From the NCBI RefSeq assembly GCF_900115265.1, contig NZ_FOVU01000001.1:1213001-1277000 (forward strand): DNA of 64,000 bases, written 5' to 3'. The DNA is from Bradyrhizobium sp. Ghvi. Lineage in GTDB: Bacteria; Pseudomonadota; Alphaproteobacteria; Rhizobiales; Xanthobacteraceae. Both the position numbers and the translations under genes were made by a program. Below are positions 20,331 to 28,343 of the stretch, piece by piece; the stretch's first letter is position 1; every line of letters starts with the position of its first letter. The notes below the pieces were generated by a model. That model searched no databases. It had not been told where the DNA came from and was given only the letters and a program-made list of their open reading frames with translations.

Positions 20331-20927
20331 TCACTTGCATGGAGGACGCGCAGGCCAACGCACCGTGACGGCGCTGGAGCCGCCGATCGGCTCCATTCGC
20401 GCTGTCGGATAAAGGGATACCAGCAAACCCTTGGCGTCACCATCGACGGTCAGCGGGTCGAGCCCGCCGCTGTCAGGCAGCGGATTTGGCAGCGCGATTC
20501 TCTGCGGCTGGTCGGTGATGCGGAATGATGGCGATCGATATTTGCTGGTGCGAAACGTGACGGTCCCGCCGGTCGGATTGCCCGGCGTCGACACCGTGAT
20601 GAATGCGACGGGGTAACGGCATTGCCGGCTGTCGGATTGCGCGACCCGCTGGCTGTCCGGTGTCAGGGTCGGGATGGCATCGCCCACCTGCTCCTGCGGC
20701 ACGAGTGCGATGACCGGCGCATCCGGCTCCGCGCGCAGCGTCAGAAGCCATCCCGTGAGGGCTCCGATGATGGCGGCGCCGGCCAGCAGCATCGCCAGCA
20801 TTGATGAAGTATCTTTTCGGGGACGGAATGGAAAGGCCCCTGCGGGGCCGTCCGTGGACCATGGCGATTGCTCGCCGCCGTCCCTTTCCTGCATCGCCAT
20901 GACGCGAGAAGACCTGTTGAACTCCAT
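20331..20927 (-). CDS. one-pass membrane protein of unknown function (first gene of an AAA+ operon)
   Basis: A 198-residue protein I do not recognise. A polar cytoplasmic N-terminus (1-42) leads to one membrane segment at about 43-63 (MLAMLLAGAAIIGALTGWLL). The outer part has two cysteines, one in SRQCRYPVAF and one at the penultimate position (RPPCK), which could form a disulfide, and a beta-rich stretch (TGGTVTFRTSKYRSPSFRI). The start is uncertain: ATG at 20927 is directly preceded by GGAGGA with almost no spacing, and ATG at 20900 is an alternative. The gene precedes the AAA+ ATPase by 21 bp, so it probably belongs to the same machine. Confidence 0.75.
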   Translation of the reverse strand: MEFNRSSRVMAMQERDGGEQSPWSTDGPAGAFPFRPRKDTSSMLAMLLAGAAIIGALTGWLLTLRAEPDAPVIALVPQEQVGDAIPTLTPDSQRVAQSDSRQCRYPVAFITVSTPGNPTGGTVTFRTSKYRSPSFRITDQPQRIALPNPLPDSGGLDPLTVDGDAKGLLVSLYPTARMEPIGGSSAVTVRWPARPPCK

Positions 20928-20969
20928 TCCTCCGCCAAACCTAGGAATATTGCCGGCAGATATCAATGG

Positions 20970-21008
20970 TTGTGACAGGGTTGTCTCGCTATCACAAATT
21001 CGTCACAA
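20970..21008. promoter_or_regulatory. TTGTGAC/GTCACAA inverted repeat upstream of the AAA+ operon
   Basis: Perfect 7-bp inverted arms TTGTGAC (20970-20976) and GTCACAA (21002-21008), with a third related half-site ATCACAA at 20991-20997. They lie just upstream of the operon that starts at 20927. This arrangement looks like a regulator-binding region built from TGTGA half-sites, but the spacing is not that of a single CRP site. Confidence 0.4.
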
Positions 21009-21030
21009 CTCGGCCCTCAATCGGAGCGAA

Positions 21031-21444
21031 TTACACCCCGCCCATCTTGCAGACGAGCTTCCACTCATCTGAAGTCACCGGCTGCACCGACAGGCGCGAA
21101 TATTTCACCAGTGCCATGTCGGCGAGCTTCTTCTCGGCCTTGATCGCGGCCATCGTCACGGGCGTCTTCAGCGGCTTGTCGGCCTTGATGTCGACGCAGA
21201 CGAATTTCTCGGTCTTGTCCGTCGGGTCCGGATAGGCCTCCTTGATGACTTCCGCGATGCCGACGATCTCCTTGCCCTCGTTGGAATGATAGAAGAATGC
21301 CTTGTCGCCCCTCTTCATGTTCACGAGGTTCTGGCGTGCAGTGTAGTTGCGCACGCCGGTCCAGGCTTCACCCTTGGCGCCCTTTGCGACCTGCTGGTCC
21401 CAGGACCACACTGATGGTTCGGATTTCACCAGCCAGTACGCCAT
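21031..21444 (-). CDS. EVE domain protein
   Basis: A 137-residue protein that is almost entirely an EVE (PUA-like) domain: MAYWLVKSEPSVWSWDQQ at the N-terminus, then TGVRNYTARQNL and GDKAFFYHSNEGKEIVGIAE. The fold is related to YTH and PUA domains and binds modified bases in RNA or DNA; in some bacteria such genes lie near defence loci, but here the neighbours are housekeeping. I chose ATG at 21444 because GAGGA lies 6 nt upstream; ATG at 21450 overlaps the gpsA stop (ATGA). It is the last gene of a tsaD-gpsA-EVE operon. Confidence 0.9.
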   Translation of the reverse strand: MAYWLVKSEPSVWSWDQQVAKGAKGEAWTGVRNYTARQNLVNMKRGDKAFFYHSNEGKEIVGIAEVIKEAYPDPTDKTEKFVCVDIKADKPLKTPVTMAAIKAEKKLADMALVKYSRLSVQPVTSDEWKLVCKMGGV

Positions 21445-21446
21445 GT

Positions 21447-22427
21447 TCATTCCTCTGCTTTGAATGGACGGGTCAACAGCCCCGATATCGCGGCATCGAT
21501 CGTGCTCCTACCGGCGAGGATCGCCGCGACGGCTTCTGATACCGGCATCTCAACGTTTTGCGAAGCCGCGAGCTCGACCAGCACCGGCGCGGTGAATGCA
21601 CCTTCCGCAAGCTTGCCTGCGGGCGCCGCTTCGCCACGGCCGAGCGCGACACCGAGCGCAAAATTGCGTGATTGCGCGGTCGAACAGCTCAGCAAGAGGT
21701 CACCGAGGCCGGAGAGACCCGAGAGCGTTTCCGCACGCGCGCCGCAGGCGCGTCCGAGCCGCGCCAGTTCGCTGAAGCCGCGCGTCGTCAGTGCGGCGAG
21801 CGCGGATGCGCCGAGTTTGCGGCCGACCACGATGCCGGCGGCGATCGCGAGCACGTTCTTGGCCGCGCCGCCGATCTCGACGCCGCGGACGTCGGTGGTG
21901 TGATAGGGCCGGAACGTCGCCGAGCCCAGCGCCTGCACCATCTGGCTCGCCACGGCCTCGTCCTTTGCCGCGAGCGTCACCGCTGTCGGCAGGCCGCGCG
22001 CGACGTCGTCGGCAAAACTCGGGCCCGACAGGATCGCGGGCAGCGCATGGGGCGCCGCTTCCGCGATCACGTCGGTCATGAATTTGTGGGTGCCGTGCTC
22101 GATGCCCTTGGCGCAAGCGATGACCGGCACGGGCCTCGCGATGTGCGAGGCCAGCATATTGACCGCGCCGCGCAGATGCTGCGCCGGGGTTGCGACCAGC
22201 AGCATGTCGGCACGTGCGGCGAGCGCGAGATCGCTCGTCACGACGATGTCAGGTGCGAGCCGCACGCCCGGCAGCCGCGGATTGTCACGGGTTGATGCGA
22301 TCTGCGTCGCATGTTCCGCATTGCGCGCCCATAGCGTCACATTCCGTCCGGCGCGCGCGGCCACCGTCGCCAGCGCCGTGCCCCAGGCTCCGGCACCGAT
22401 CACCGCGACGGACCGGAACACAGCCAT
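21447..22427 (-). CDS. gpsA: glycerol-3-phosphate dehydrogenase [NAD(P)+]
   Basis: A 326-residue enzyme of the usual length that reduces dihydroxyacetone phosphate to sn-glycerol-3-phosphate for phospholipid synthesis. The N-terminal Rossmann motif is [14 protein letters not shown]; further family blocks are [14 protein letters not shown] (catalytic Lys region), [21 protein letters not shown] and [18 protein letters not shown] (conserved Lys and Asn). It starts 2 bp after the tsaD stop and ends next to the EVE gene, so the three genes are surely co-transcribed. This tsaD-gpsA order is common in alphaproteobacteria. Confidence 0.95.
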   Translation of the reverse strand: MAVFRSVAVIGAGAWGTALATVAARAGRNVTLWARNAEHATQIASTRDNPRLPGVRLAPDIVVTSDLALAARADMLLVATPAQHLRGAVNMLASHIARPVPVIACAKGIEHGTHKFMTDVIAEAAPHALPAILSGPSFADDVARGLPTAVTLAAKDEAVASQMVQALGSATFRPYHTTDVRGVEIGGAAKNVLAIAAGIVVGRKLGASALAALTTRGFSELARLGRACGARAETLSGLSGLGDLLLSCSTAQSRNFALGVALGRGEAAPAGKLAEGAFTAPVLVELAASQNVEMPVSEAVAAILAGRSTIDAAISGLLTRPFKAEE

Positions 22428-22429
22428 CG

Positions 22430-23503
22430 TCAGTACCCCGCCCGCGTCTTGCCGTAACCATCAGGTGCGGTCGCATTCGCGTCGAGCAGCCAGCGCGCGC
22501 GCGGCTGCGCGTCCATCGTATCGGTGATGCCGAGCGCGAGGCGTTCGGCGCCGGCCCAGGCGATCATCGCGCCGTTATCGGTGCAGAGCGCCGGCGGCGG
22601 CATGATCAGCTGCGTCCCGGCTTGCTGAGCAACGTCGAACAACGCGCTGCGGATTGCCTTGTTGGCAGCGACACCGCCGGCCGCGACCAGCGCGCGCGGC
22701 GCGCCGAATTGTTGGCGAAAAAGCTTCAGGCCAACGCTGAGGCGATCGGCCGTCGAGTCCAGGACAGCGGCCTGAAAGCTCGCACAGAGATCGCTGACGT
22801 CCTGCGGCGTGAGCTCGGCCAGGCGGCTCGCTTCGGTGCGGACGGCCGTCTTCAATCCTGACAAGGAGAAATTGGCGTCGGGGCGTCCCTGCATCGGTCG
22901 TGGGAAAGCGAAGCGCGCGGCATCGCCGTTTTCCGCGGCGCGCTCGACCTGCGGTCCACCGGGATAGGGCAGGCCCAGCATCTTTGCCACCTTGTCAAAG
23001 GCCTCGCCGATGGCGTCGTCGACAGTGGTGCCGAGTCGCACATATTGGCCGACGCCGGTCACCGCGACGATTTGGGTGTGGCCGCCGGAGGCGAGGAACA
23101 GACAATACGGAAATTCGATGCCGTCGGTCAGGCGCGGCGTCAGCGCATGTGCCTCGAGGTGGTTGACGGCGATCAGCGGCGTGTCATGCACCATCGCGAT
23201 CGCCTTGGCGGTGGTGAGCCCGACGATGACGCCGCCGATCAGCCCCGGCCCCGCGGCGGCTGCGACACCGTCGAGCTGGGCGAAGCCGATACCGGCTTCG
23301 CTCATGGCGCGGTCGATGATGCCGTCGAGCAGGTCGACATGAGCGCGCGCGGCGATTTCCGGAACGACGCCGCCGAAGCGGGCATGCTCCTCGATTTGTG
23401 ACCGCACGATATTGGACAGGATCCTGCCGCTGCCGCCAGGCGCGCGCTCGACGACGGCCGCCGCGGTCTCGTCGCAGGTGGTCTCGATACCCAGTACCAG
23501 CAT
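22430..23503 (-). CDS. tsaD: tRNA N6-threonylcarbamoyladenosine synthase subunit TsaD
   Basis: A 357-residue ASKHA-type protein. It transfers the threonylcarbamoyl group to A37 of tRNAs that read ANN codons. Visible motifs: [16 protein letters not shown] at the N-terminus, the metal-binding histidines in [21 protein letters not shown], and [24 protein letters not shown] chose ATG at 23503, where the conserved region starts (MLVLGIET); a TTG at 23521 is in frame. It is the first gene of the tsaD-gpsA-EVE operon and diverges from hemD across 152 bp. Confidence 0.95.
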   Translation of the reverse strand: MLVLGIETTCDETAAAVVERAPGGSGRILSNIVRSQIEEHARFGGVVPEIAARAHVDLLDGIIDRAMSEAGIGFAQLDGVAAAAGPGLIGGVIVGLTTAKAIAMVHDTPLIAVNHLEAHALTPRLTDGIEFPYCLFLASGGHTQIVAVTGVGQYVRLGTTVDDAIGEAFDKVAKMLGLPYPGGPQVERAAENGDAARFAFPRPMQGRPDANFSLSGLKTAVRTEASRLAELTPQDVSDLCASFQAAVLDSTADRLSVGLKLFRQQFGAPRALVAAGGVAANKAIRSALFDVAQQAGTQLIMPPPALCTDNGAMIAWAGAERLALGITDTMDAQPRARWLLDANATAPDGYGKTRAGY

Positions 23504-23655
23504 TGGCGAATTGTTATCCAATTTGCGCCCTTGCGCTCATCCTTAAAGCAGAGTTCTGCTAACGCGGTAGCATTCCCGGGTCATCTTGCGCAATCGTCAC
23601 GCGCCGTGCATCCCGCGCGAATGCGTCACCGCCAGGTAGTTCGGGAACACGAGCG

Positions 23656-24402
23656 ATGTCCATTCTTGTCACACGGCCGCATCCCGACAATGAGGCGACG
23701 GCGGAAAATCTGCGCGCGCGGGGGCATGAGGTGCTGCTCGCGCCGGTGCTCAAATGCGAGCCGATTGCCTTTCATGACGAGAGCGAGGCGGGCTATGGTG
23801 CCATCATCGTCACGTCGGCCAATGCGATCCGCGCCGTCGCGCCGAAATTGCGCGATCTCGGCCTCGCGGAGCTGCCGCTATTCGCGGTCGGCGAGCACAC
23901 GGCTTCCGTGGCGCGCCAGGCAGGTTTCACGGATGTGGTCGTCGCCGGCGGTGATGCCGCCTCCTTGCGCGACAAAGTCATGCAAAGCGCGGGCGACAAG
24001 GTGCTGAAGAAGAAAAGCGCGCTGCTTTATCTTGCCGGGGCGGATCTGTCGCGGGATCTCGGCGGCGAGCTCGGCGCGGACGGATTCAGCGTGGTCACGC
24101 AGACCATCTATCGCATGGCTCCGGTCAAGGTTCTCCCGCGCGAGGTCTGCGAAGGCTTTGCCGCGCATGGCATCGAGGCGGTGCTGCATTACTCCCGGCG
24201 CAGCGCGCGCGCCTTCCTGGATGCGGCCCGGGACGAAGGCGTCGAAATCTCGGCGCTGGCGATCCCGCAATGCTGCCTGTCCGAGACGGTCGCAAGCGTG
24301 CTGCGCGATGCCGGCGCCTCGCAGGTGCTGGTCGCCGCGAGCCCGGACGAAAATGCCCTATTTGACGCCTTGGAGCGTGCTTTGCGCACCCGTTTGGCGT
24401 AA
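23656..24402 (+). CDS. hemD: uroporphyrinogen-III synthase
   Basis: A 248-residue two-lobed HemD protein that closes hydroxymethylbilane into uroporphyrinogen III in heme and corrin synthesis. HemD sequences are poorly conserved; supporting features are the start MSILVTRPHPDNEATAENL, VTSANAIRAV, FAVGEHTASVARQAGF and the C-terminal lobe with VLHYSRRSARAFLDAA. Its place before the mitofilin-like and HemY-like genes is the standard alphaproteobacterial arrangement. The usual partner hemC is not upstream; tsaD is, on the other strand. The start ATG at 23656 follows a weak GAGCG purine stretch. Confidence 0.88.
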   Translation: MSILVTRPHPDNEATAENLRARGHEVLLAPVLKCEPIAFHDESEAGYGAIIVTSANAIRAVAPKLRDLGLAELPLFAVGEHTASVARQAGFTDVVVAGGDAASLRDKVMQSAGDKVLKKKSALLYLAGADLSRDLGGELGADGFSVVTQTIYRMAPVKVLPREVCEGFAAHGIEAVLHYSRRSARAFLDAARDEGVEISALAIPQCCLSETVASVLRDAGASQVLVAASPDENALFDALERALRTRLA

Positions 24403-24467
24403 GAGGACGGGCCGAATCCGACGCAATCGGGCTCGTCTCTGGGATGCAAGTGTGAGGAACCGTCACG

Positions 24468-25715
24468 ATGGCCGACGACAAGCCTGAAGACACAGGGTTG
24501 GCTCCCGAGTCCGGCCGTGCCAAGCGCACGCCGCCGACCATCGACCTCGAGGCGACCGAAGTCTCCACCCAGCCGCAGGACGTACCGGGTGAGCCCGACA
24601 CGCAGTCAGCGGCCGAGCCGGCAAGCTCCGAGCACGCCGCTGCCGAGGACGCCGAGAGCGAGGCGGCCAAAGCCGAAACAACCAAGGCCGAAGCAACCGA
24701 GGCGGAGCCGCAGCGCGCGGAGGCGCAGGCGGCCGCAACGTCTGCCGCCATTTCTCCCTGGGTCATCGCGCCATTTTCCGGCGCCGCCGCAGCGGCTGTC
24801 GTAATCGCAGTCGGTTGGATGCTGGGGTGGCCCGCAGTGCAGGCTCCGCCCGCCGCGCCGCAAGTGACGAGTGCCGCGGTCGATGCGCTGAGCGGTCGCA
24901 TCGCCGCAGTCGAAGCCAAGGCCGGCAAGCCGGCGGCTGATCCGACGACGACGGCGCGGCTCGACGCGCTGGAGAAATCCGTCGGCACTTTGCGCAACGA
25001 CGTCGCCAATTTGCGTGCGCAGTCCGACAAGACCGCGAGCGCATTGAACGATGCGAAATCCACGCCACGCGATGCCTCGCCATCCGCCCTCGCCGCTCTC
25101 GACGACCGCATCTCCCAGCTCGAGCTTGCCAGCAAGACCGCGCGCGCCGAACTCGCGCAGCAGGGCGAGAAGATCGCCGATGTCAAGGTGATGGACGACA
25201 AGCCGTTGCGTTATGTGGTCGCCGCCACCCTGCTCGACGTGGCCGTCCGTCACAACGATCCTTATCAGGCGCAGCTCACTGCGGCGCGGCCGTTCGCAGC
25301 CAAGCCGGAATTGCTCAAGCCGCTCGATATGTTCGCCGCATCGGGCATCCCGACGCCGTTCGCGCTGACCCGCGAGCTCCTCAACATCGTGCCGAAGCTG
25401 TCGCCGCCGCCGGAGGCTCCGCCCGCTGGCGCCGGCATCGTCGAGCGCCTTCAGGCGGGTGCATCGAAGCTGGTCCGCATCGAGCGCACCGACGGGGTCG
25501 GCAACGATCGCGGCGCGATCGTCGCGCGGGTCACGGCCGCGGCACTGCGCAATGATTTCGCTGAGGCGCGGCGCGAGCTGATGACGCTGCCCGAGAGCGA
25601 ACGTGAGCCGGCGAAGGCGTGGCTGGACAAGGCCGATGCAAGAGACGCCGCGCTCGCAGCCTCCCGCAAATTCGCCGACGATGCTCTGGCTGGCCTTGCC
25701 AAACCGGCTCCATAA
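24468..25715 (+). CDS. mitofilin (Mic60)-like inner-membrane protein
   Basis: A 415-residue protein of the alphaproteobacterial Mic60 group. Layout: acidic Ala/Glu-rich cytoplasmic N-terminus (1-95), one membrane segment at about 101-122 (WVIAPFSGAAAAAVVIAVGW), a coiled-coil stretch (about 135-240, for example RLDALEKSVGTLRNDVANLR) and a conserved helical C-terminus (245-415, including LLDVAVRHNDPYQAQL). In mitochondria Mic60 shapes cristae junctions; in alphaproteobacteria homologues shape intracytoplasmic membranes or contact the outer membrane. It sits between hemD and the HemY-like gene, the conserved context, 65 bp after hemD. Confidence 0.88.
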   Translation: MADDKPEDTGLAPESGRAKRTPPTIDLEATEVSTQPQDVPGEPDTQSAAEPASSEHAAAEDAESEAAKAETTKAEATEAEPQRAEAQAAATSAAISPWVIAPFSGAAAAAVVIAVGWMLGWPAVQAPPAAPQVTSAAVDALSGRIAAVEAKAGKPAADPTTTARLDALEKSVGTLRNDVANLRAQSDKTASALNDAKSTPRDASPSALAALDDRISQLELASKTARAELAQQGEKIADVKVMDDKPLRYVVAATLLDVAVRHNDPYQAQLTAARPFAAKPELLKPLDMFAASGIPTPFALTRELLNIVPKLSPPPEAPPAGAGIVERLQAGASKLVRIERTDGVGNDRGAIVARVTAAALRNDFAEARRELMTLPESEREPAKAWLDKADARDAALAASRKFADDALAGLAKPAP

Positions 25716-25763
25716 GACTGCTCGATAAGAACAGCGCAACAATCCGCGCGTATAGGGATCGCC

Positions 25764-27509
25764 ATGCTTCGCATCGTCCTCTTCCTCGTTCTGATTGCGC
25801 TTGCAGGCGCCGGCGCCGCCTGGGTCGCCGATCAGCCCGGCAATGTCGTGCTGACCTGGGGCGGTTTCCGGGCCTCGCCGAGCATTCCTGTGTTCGTGCT
25901 CTGTCTCGGCATCTTCGCAGTCCTCGTCGTGTTGCTCTGGAGCGTCCTGACCGCCATATGGCGCACGCCCGGACGAATCCGGCGCCGCCGTCACGAGAAG
26001 CGCCATGCCCGCGGCCGTCACGCCATCACCCACGGCCTGCTCGCGATCGGCCATGGCGATACCGCGCTTGCCCGTCGTCACGCCGAAGCGGCGCGGCGGC
26101 ATGCGCCCGATGATCCGCTCGCGCTTCTCTTGCATGCGCAATCGGCTCAGCTCGAGGGCAATCACAACGAGGCGCAGCGCGCCTTCCGTGCCATGGCGGA
26201 GCGCGAAGACACGCGGCTGCTCGGCCTGCGTGGCCTGTTCATCGAGGCTCAGCGCGCTGATGATGCGGTCAATGCGGTGATGATCGCGGAGGAAGCGATC
26301 AAGCTGTCGCCATCCTCGACATGGGCCTCGCATGCGGTGCTCGGCTTCCGCTGTGCGCGCGGCGACTGGAGCGGCGCGCTCGCGATCCTCGATTCGAATT
26401 TGTCTGCGGGGTTGATCGACAAGCCTGCCTACCGCCGCCAGCGTGGCGTGCTGCTCACGGCGCGCGCTCTGGAATTGGAGACGATGGACCGCGACGTCGC
26501 GCGCGAGAGTGTGATGGAGGCCGTCAAGCTGGCGCCGACCCTGGTGCCGGCTGCCGTGCTCGCCGCGAAATTCGAGAGCGAGGCGCATCAGGTGCGCCGC
26601 GCCATGAAGCTGGTCGAGGCCGCCTGGCTCGCCAATCCGCATCCTGATCTTGCCGACGCCTATGCGCACGTGAAACTCGGCGATTCGGCGCGGCAGCGTC
26701 TGCAGCGGGTCGAGACGCTCGCGGCGAAGACGCCGGCCGACAAGGCCGGCCATGTCGAGGGACAGCTCGCGATCGCGCGCGCGGCGATCGATGCCTCCGA
26801 ATTCGCCCGCGCGCGCGAGGTGCTCGCGCCTTACGTCAACGATCCCACCCAGCGCGTGGCGCTGCTGATGGCCGAGCTGGAGCGCGCCGAACACGGCGAC
26901 GGCGGCCGCGCCCGCGCCTGGACCTTGCGCGCGGTGCGCGCCCGTCACGACCCGGCCTGGACCGCGGACGGCTATGTCAGCGACCGCTGGCGGCCGGTCT
27001 CCCCGGTCACCGGCAGGCTCGATGCCTTCCAGTGGCAGACGCCGGTGGCGAGCCTGCCTTCGGACAAGGGCACGACGATCGAGTCCTCGGCCTTCGAGGA
27101 AGCCATGCTCGCCGCCCCGCCGCCGAAGCGGGTGACGGCGGCGAGCGAGGCGCCGGAGGAACCGGTCGTGATCGCGCCGGATCCGACCCCGGCTGCGGCT
27201 CCGGCCGCGCAGGACAACGCACCCCCGGTGGCCAGGGAGGAGCCGGCGGTGACGCCTGCCGAGCCGGTCAACCCCGCCCCTGGCGTCGCCGAATCATCGC
27301 CTGTGGCGGAAACCCCGGTGTTCCGGACCCGTGCCGACCTCGGAAAGCCCGCGCAGGCGCCGATCCAGACCGTCATTCCGATCGTCCGCGCGCCTGACGA
27401 CCCCGGCATTGATGACGACGGTCCGAGCGATGAATTTACGGAACAAATCGGCACACCAAAGGCCCAGGCCGGCGGTTGGCGCGGATTCTGGTCCCGCTGG
27501 GGCGCGTGA
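25764..27509 (+). CDS. HemY-like TPR membrane protein
   Basis: A 581-residue protein with a HemY N-terminal domain: two membrane segments at about 2-20 and 43-64, with the family motif WVADQPGNVVLTWGGF between them. After RTPGRIRRRRHEKRHARG comes a long helical TPR-like region (about 90-390). The C-terminal 190 residues are rich in Pro, Ala and Glu and look disordered. Proteobacterial hemY genes lie next to hemCD but their role in porphyrin synthesis is unproven; an envelope scaffold role is likely. It starts 48 bp after the mitofilin gene. The disordered tail is longer than in enterobacterial HemY (about 400 residues). Confidence 0.88.
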   Translation: MLRIVLFLVLIALAGAGAAWVADQPGNVVLTWGGFRASPSIPVFVLCLGIFAVLVVLLWSVLTAIWRTPGRIRRRRHEKRHARGRHAITHGLLAIGHGDTALARRHAEAARRHAPDDPLALLLHAQSAQLEGNHNEAQRAFRAMAEREDTRLLGLRGLFIEAQRADDAVNAVMIAEEAIKLSPSSTWASHAVLGFRCARGDWSGALAILDSNLSAGLIDKPAYRRQRGVLLTARALELETMDRDVARESVMEAVKLAPTLVPAAVLAAKFESEAHQVRRAMKLVEAAWLANPHPDLADAYAHVKLGDSARQRLQRVETLAAKTPADKAGHVEGQLAIARAAIDASEFARAREVLAPYVNDPTQRVALLMAELERAEHGDGGRARAWTLRAVRARHDPAWTADGYVSDRWRPVSPVTGRLDAFQWQTPVASLPSDKGTTIESSAFEEAMLAAPPPKRVTAASEAPEEPVVIAPDPTPAAAPAAQDNAPPVAREEPAVTPAEPVNPAPGVAESSPVAETPVFRTRADLGKPAQAPIQTVIPIVRAPDDPGIDDDGPSDEFTEQIGTPKAQAGGWRGFWSRWGA

Positions 27510-27606
27510 GCCGCATTTCGCGTCTCCCTTGTCCTTGCCAATTCGGGCCATGCCCGATATCAGGAGCGCGTATCGGGGCCGGCATCGCCCAGCCCCGGCA
27601 GGGTTC

Positions 27607-27682
27607 GCCGCAATAGCTCAGTCGGTAGAGCACGTCATTCGTAATGACGGGGTCGGGGGTTCGAATCCCTCTTGCGGCACCA
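27607..27682 (+). tRNA. tRNA-Thr (anticodon CGT)
   Basis: A 76-nt cloverleaf with CCA encoded. Acceptor GCCGCAA pairs with TTGCGGC; D stem GCTC/GAGC; anticodon stem CGTCA/TGACG with loop TTCGTAA, giving anticodon CGT for ACG codons; T arm GGGGG-TTCGAAT-CCCTC with one wobble pair. It follows the HemY-like gene by 97 bp. A repeat element begins directly at its CCA end. Confidence 0.95.
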
Positions 27683-27770
27683 GCCTTCGCAGCTACGCCT
27701 GCTTCGGCTCGGCAAGCCGCTTCGTAGCGAAGGCTGCCACGCCATAGCCCGAAGGGCGACGGCGGGCTCC
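27683..27770 (+). repeat. tRNA-3'-associated repeat element, copy 1
   Basis: The element starts immediately after the tRNA-Thr CCA with GCCTTCGC and contains a matching GCGAAGGC at 27727-27734, so the two form a hairpin; the right part reads CGCCATAGCCCGAAGGGCGA followed by CGGCGGGCT. The same order of blocks follows the tRNA-Ala gene on the other strand at 40029-40132. Confidence 0.75.
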
Positions 27771-27893
27771 CTCATTTCGCTCGACTGATACAGGCCAGCC
27801 TGAAGGCCACGCCTGTGCTTCCGTGATTCTCATCACATCGCCTCGCGCAGCTCTCTCCTACTATCCCCTCACGCAAACACGGGGAGTTCTCAC

Positions 27894-28271
27894 ATGCGCA
27901 AGATCGTTCTGGTAACCGCCATGGTTCTGATCTCTGCATCGGCCCAGGCGGGCGGCTCGCGCAGTCTTTCGCTGGCCGCGGCCGACGAGCAGGCGCCGGC
28001 ACCTCAGTCGACGACGGCGCCGATGCCTGCCGCCACGCAGGTGAGCGAAGCCGCGCCAGTGGCGGCTGTTCCTGTTTATGTCGATCGCCCGCCGGCGGTG
28101 TCGACCACCCCGGCCGCTGCGCCAGCCACGACCACGCCGCCGCCGTCCGCGCCTGTCGCGACTCGTCCCGCACCGAAGACGACGGCAAGAGCTGACAAGC
28201 CCAAGCACAAGCGTAGCTCGACTGAAGGCCGCATCATCGCTGAGCTGCACCGACATGGCATTTATTGGTGA
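27894..28271 (+). CDS. exported Pro/Ala/Thr-rich protein of unknown function
   Basis: A 125-residue protein I do not recognise. It has a clear signal peptide (MRKIVLVTAMVLISASAQA), a low-complexity middle (about 35-95) rich in Pro, Ala and Thr, and a basic end with KPKHKRSSTEGRIIAELHRH. The conserved-looking tail (EGRIIAELHRHGIYW) may be the functional part and could bind something in the periplasm. GGGGAG lies 9 nt before the ATG at 27894, so it is well expressed as a gene. It stands alone between the tRNA-Thr element and a bidirectional terminator. Confidence 0.75.
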   Translation: MRKIVLVTAMVLISASAQAGGSRSLSLAAADEQAPAPQSTTAPMPAATQVSEAAPVAAVPVYVDRPPAVSTTPAAAPATTTPPPSAPVATRPAPKTTARADKPKHKRSSTEGRIIAELHRHGIYW

Positions 28272-28296
28272 GCAACGCGCCAGCTCCCAAATGAAA

Positions 28297-28319
28297 ATGG
28301 CCGGGCTGAGCCCGGCCAT
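28297..28319. terminator. bidirectional terminator between convergent genes
   Basis: An 11-bp perfect inverted repeat (ATGGCCGGGCT, 1 nt, AGCCCGGCCAT), 25 bp after the stop of the small exported protein and 24 bp after the stop of the deacetylase. On the plus strand it is followed by GCTTTTCG, on the minus strand by TTTCATTT. Confidence 0.7.
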
Positions 28320-28343
28320 CATGCTTTTCGTGACTTGACGCGC

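Noticed and set aside
21031..21444. EVE gene as part of a defence system
   Set aside because: It is the third gene of a tsaD-gpsA operon with 2-bp gaps; no nuclease, methylase or other defence gene is adjacent.
24606..26948. A 780-codon open frame on the minus strand
   Set aside because: It lies antisense to the mitofilin-like and HemY-like genes, shows low-complexity Arg/Gly/Ala/His composition typical of the reverse frame of GC-rich genes, and has no family motif.
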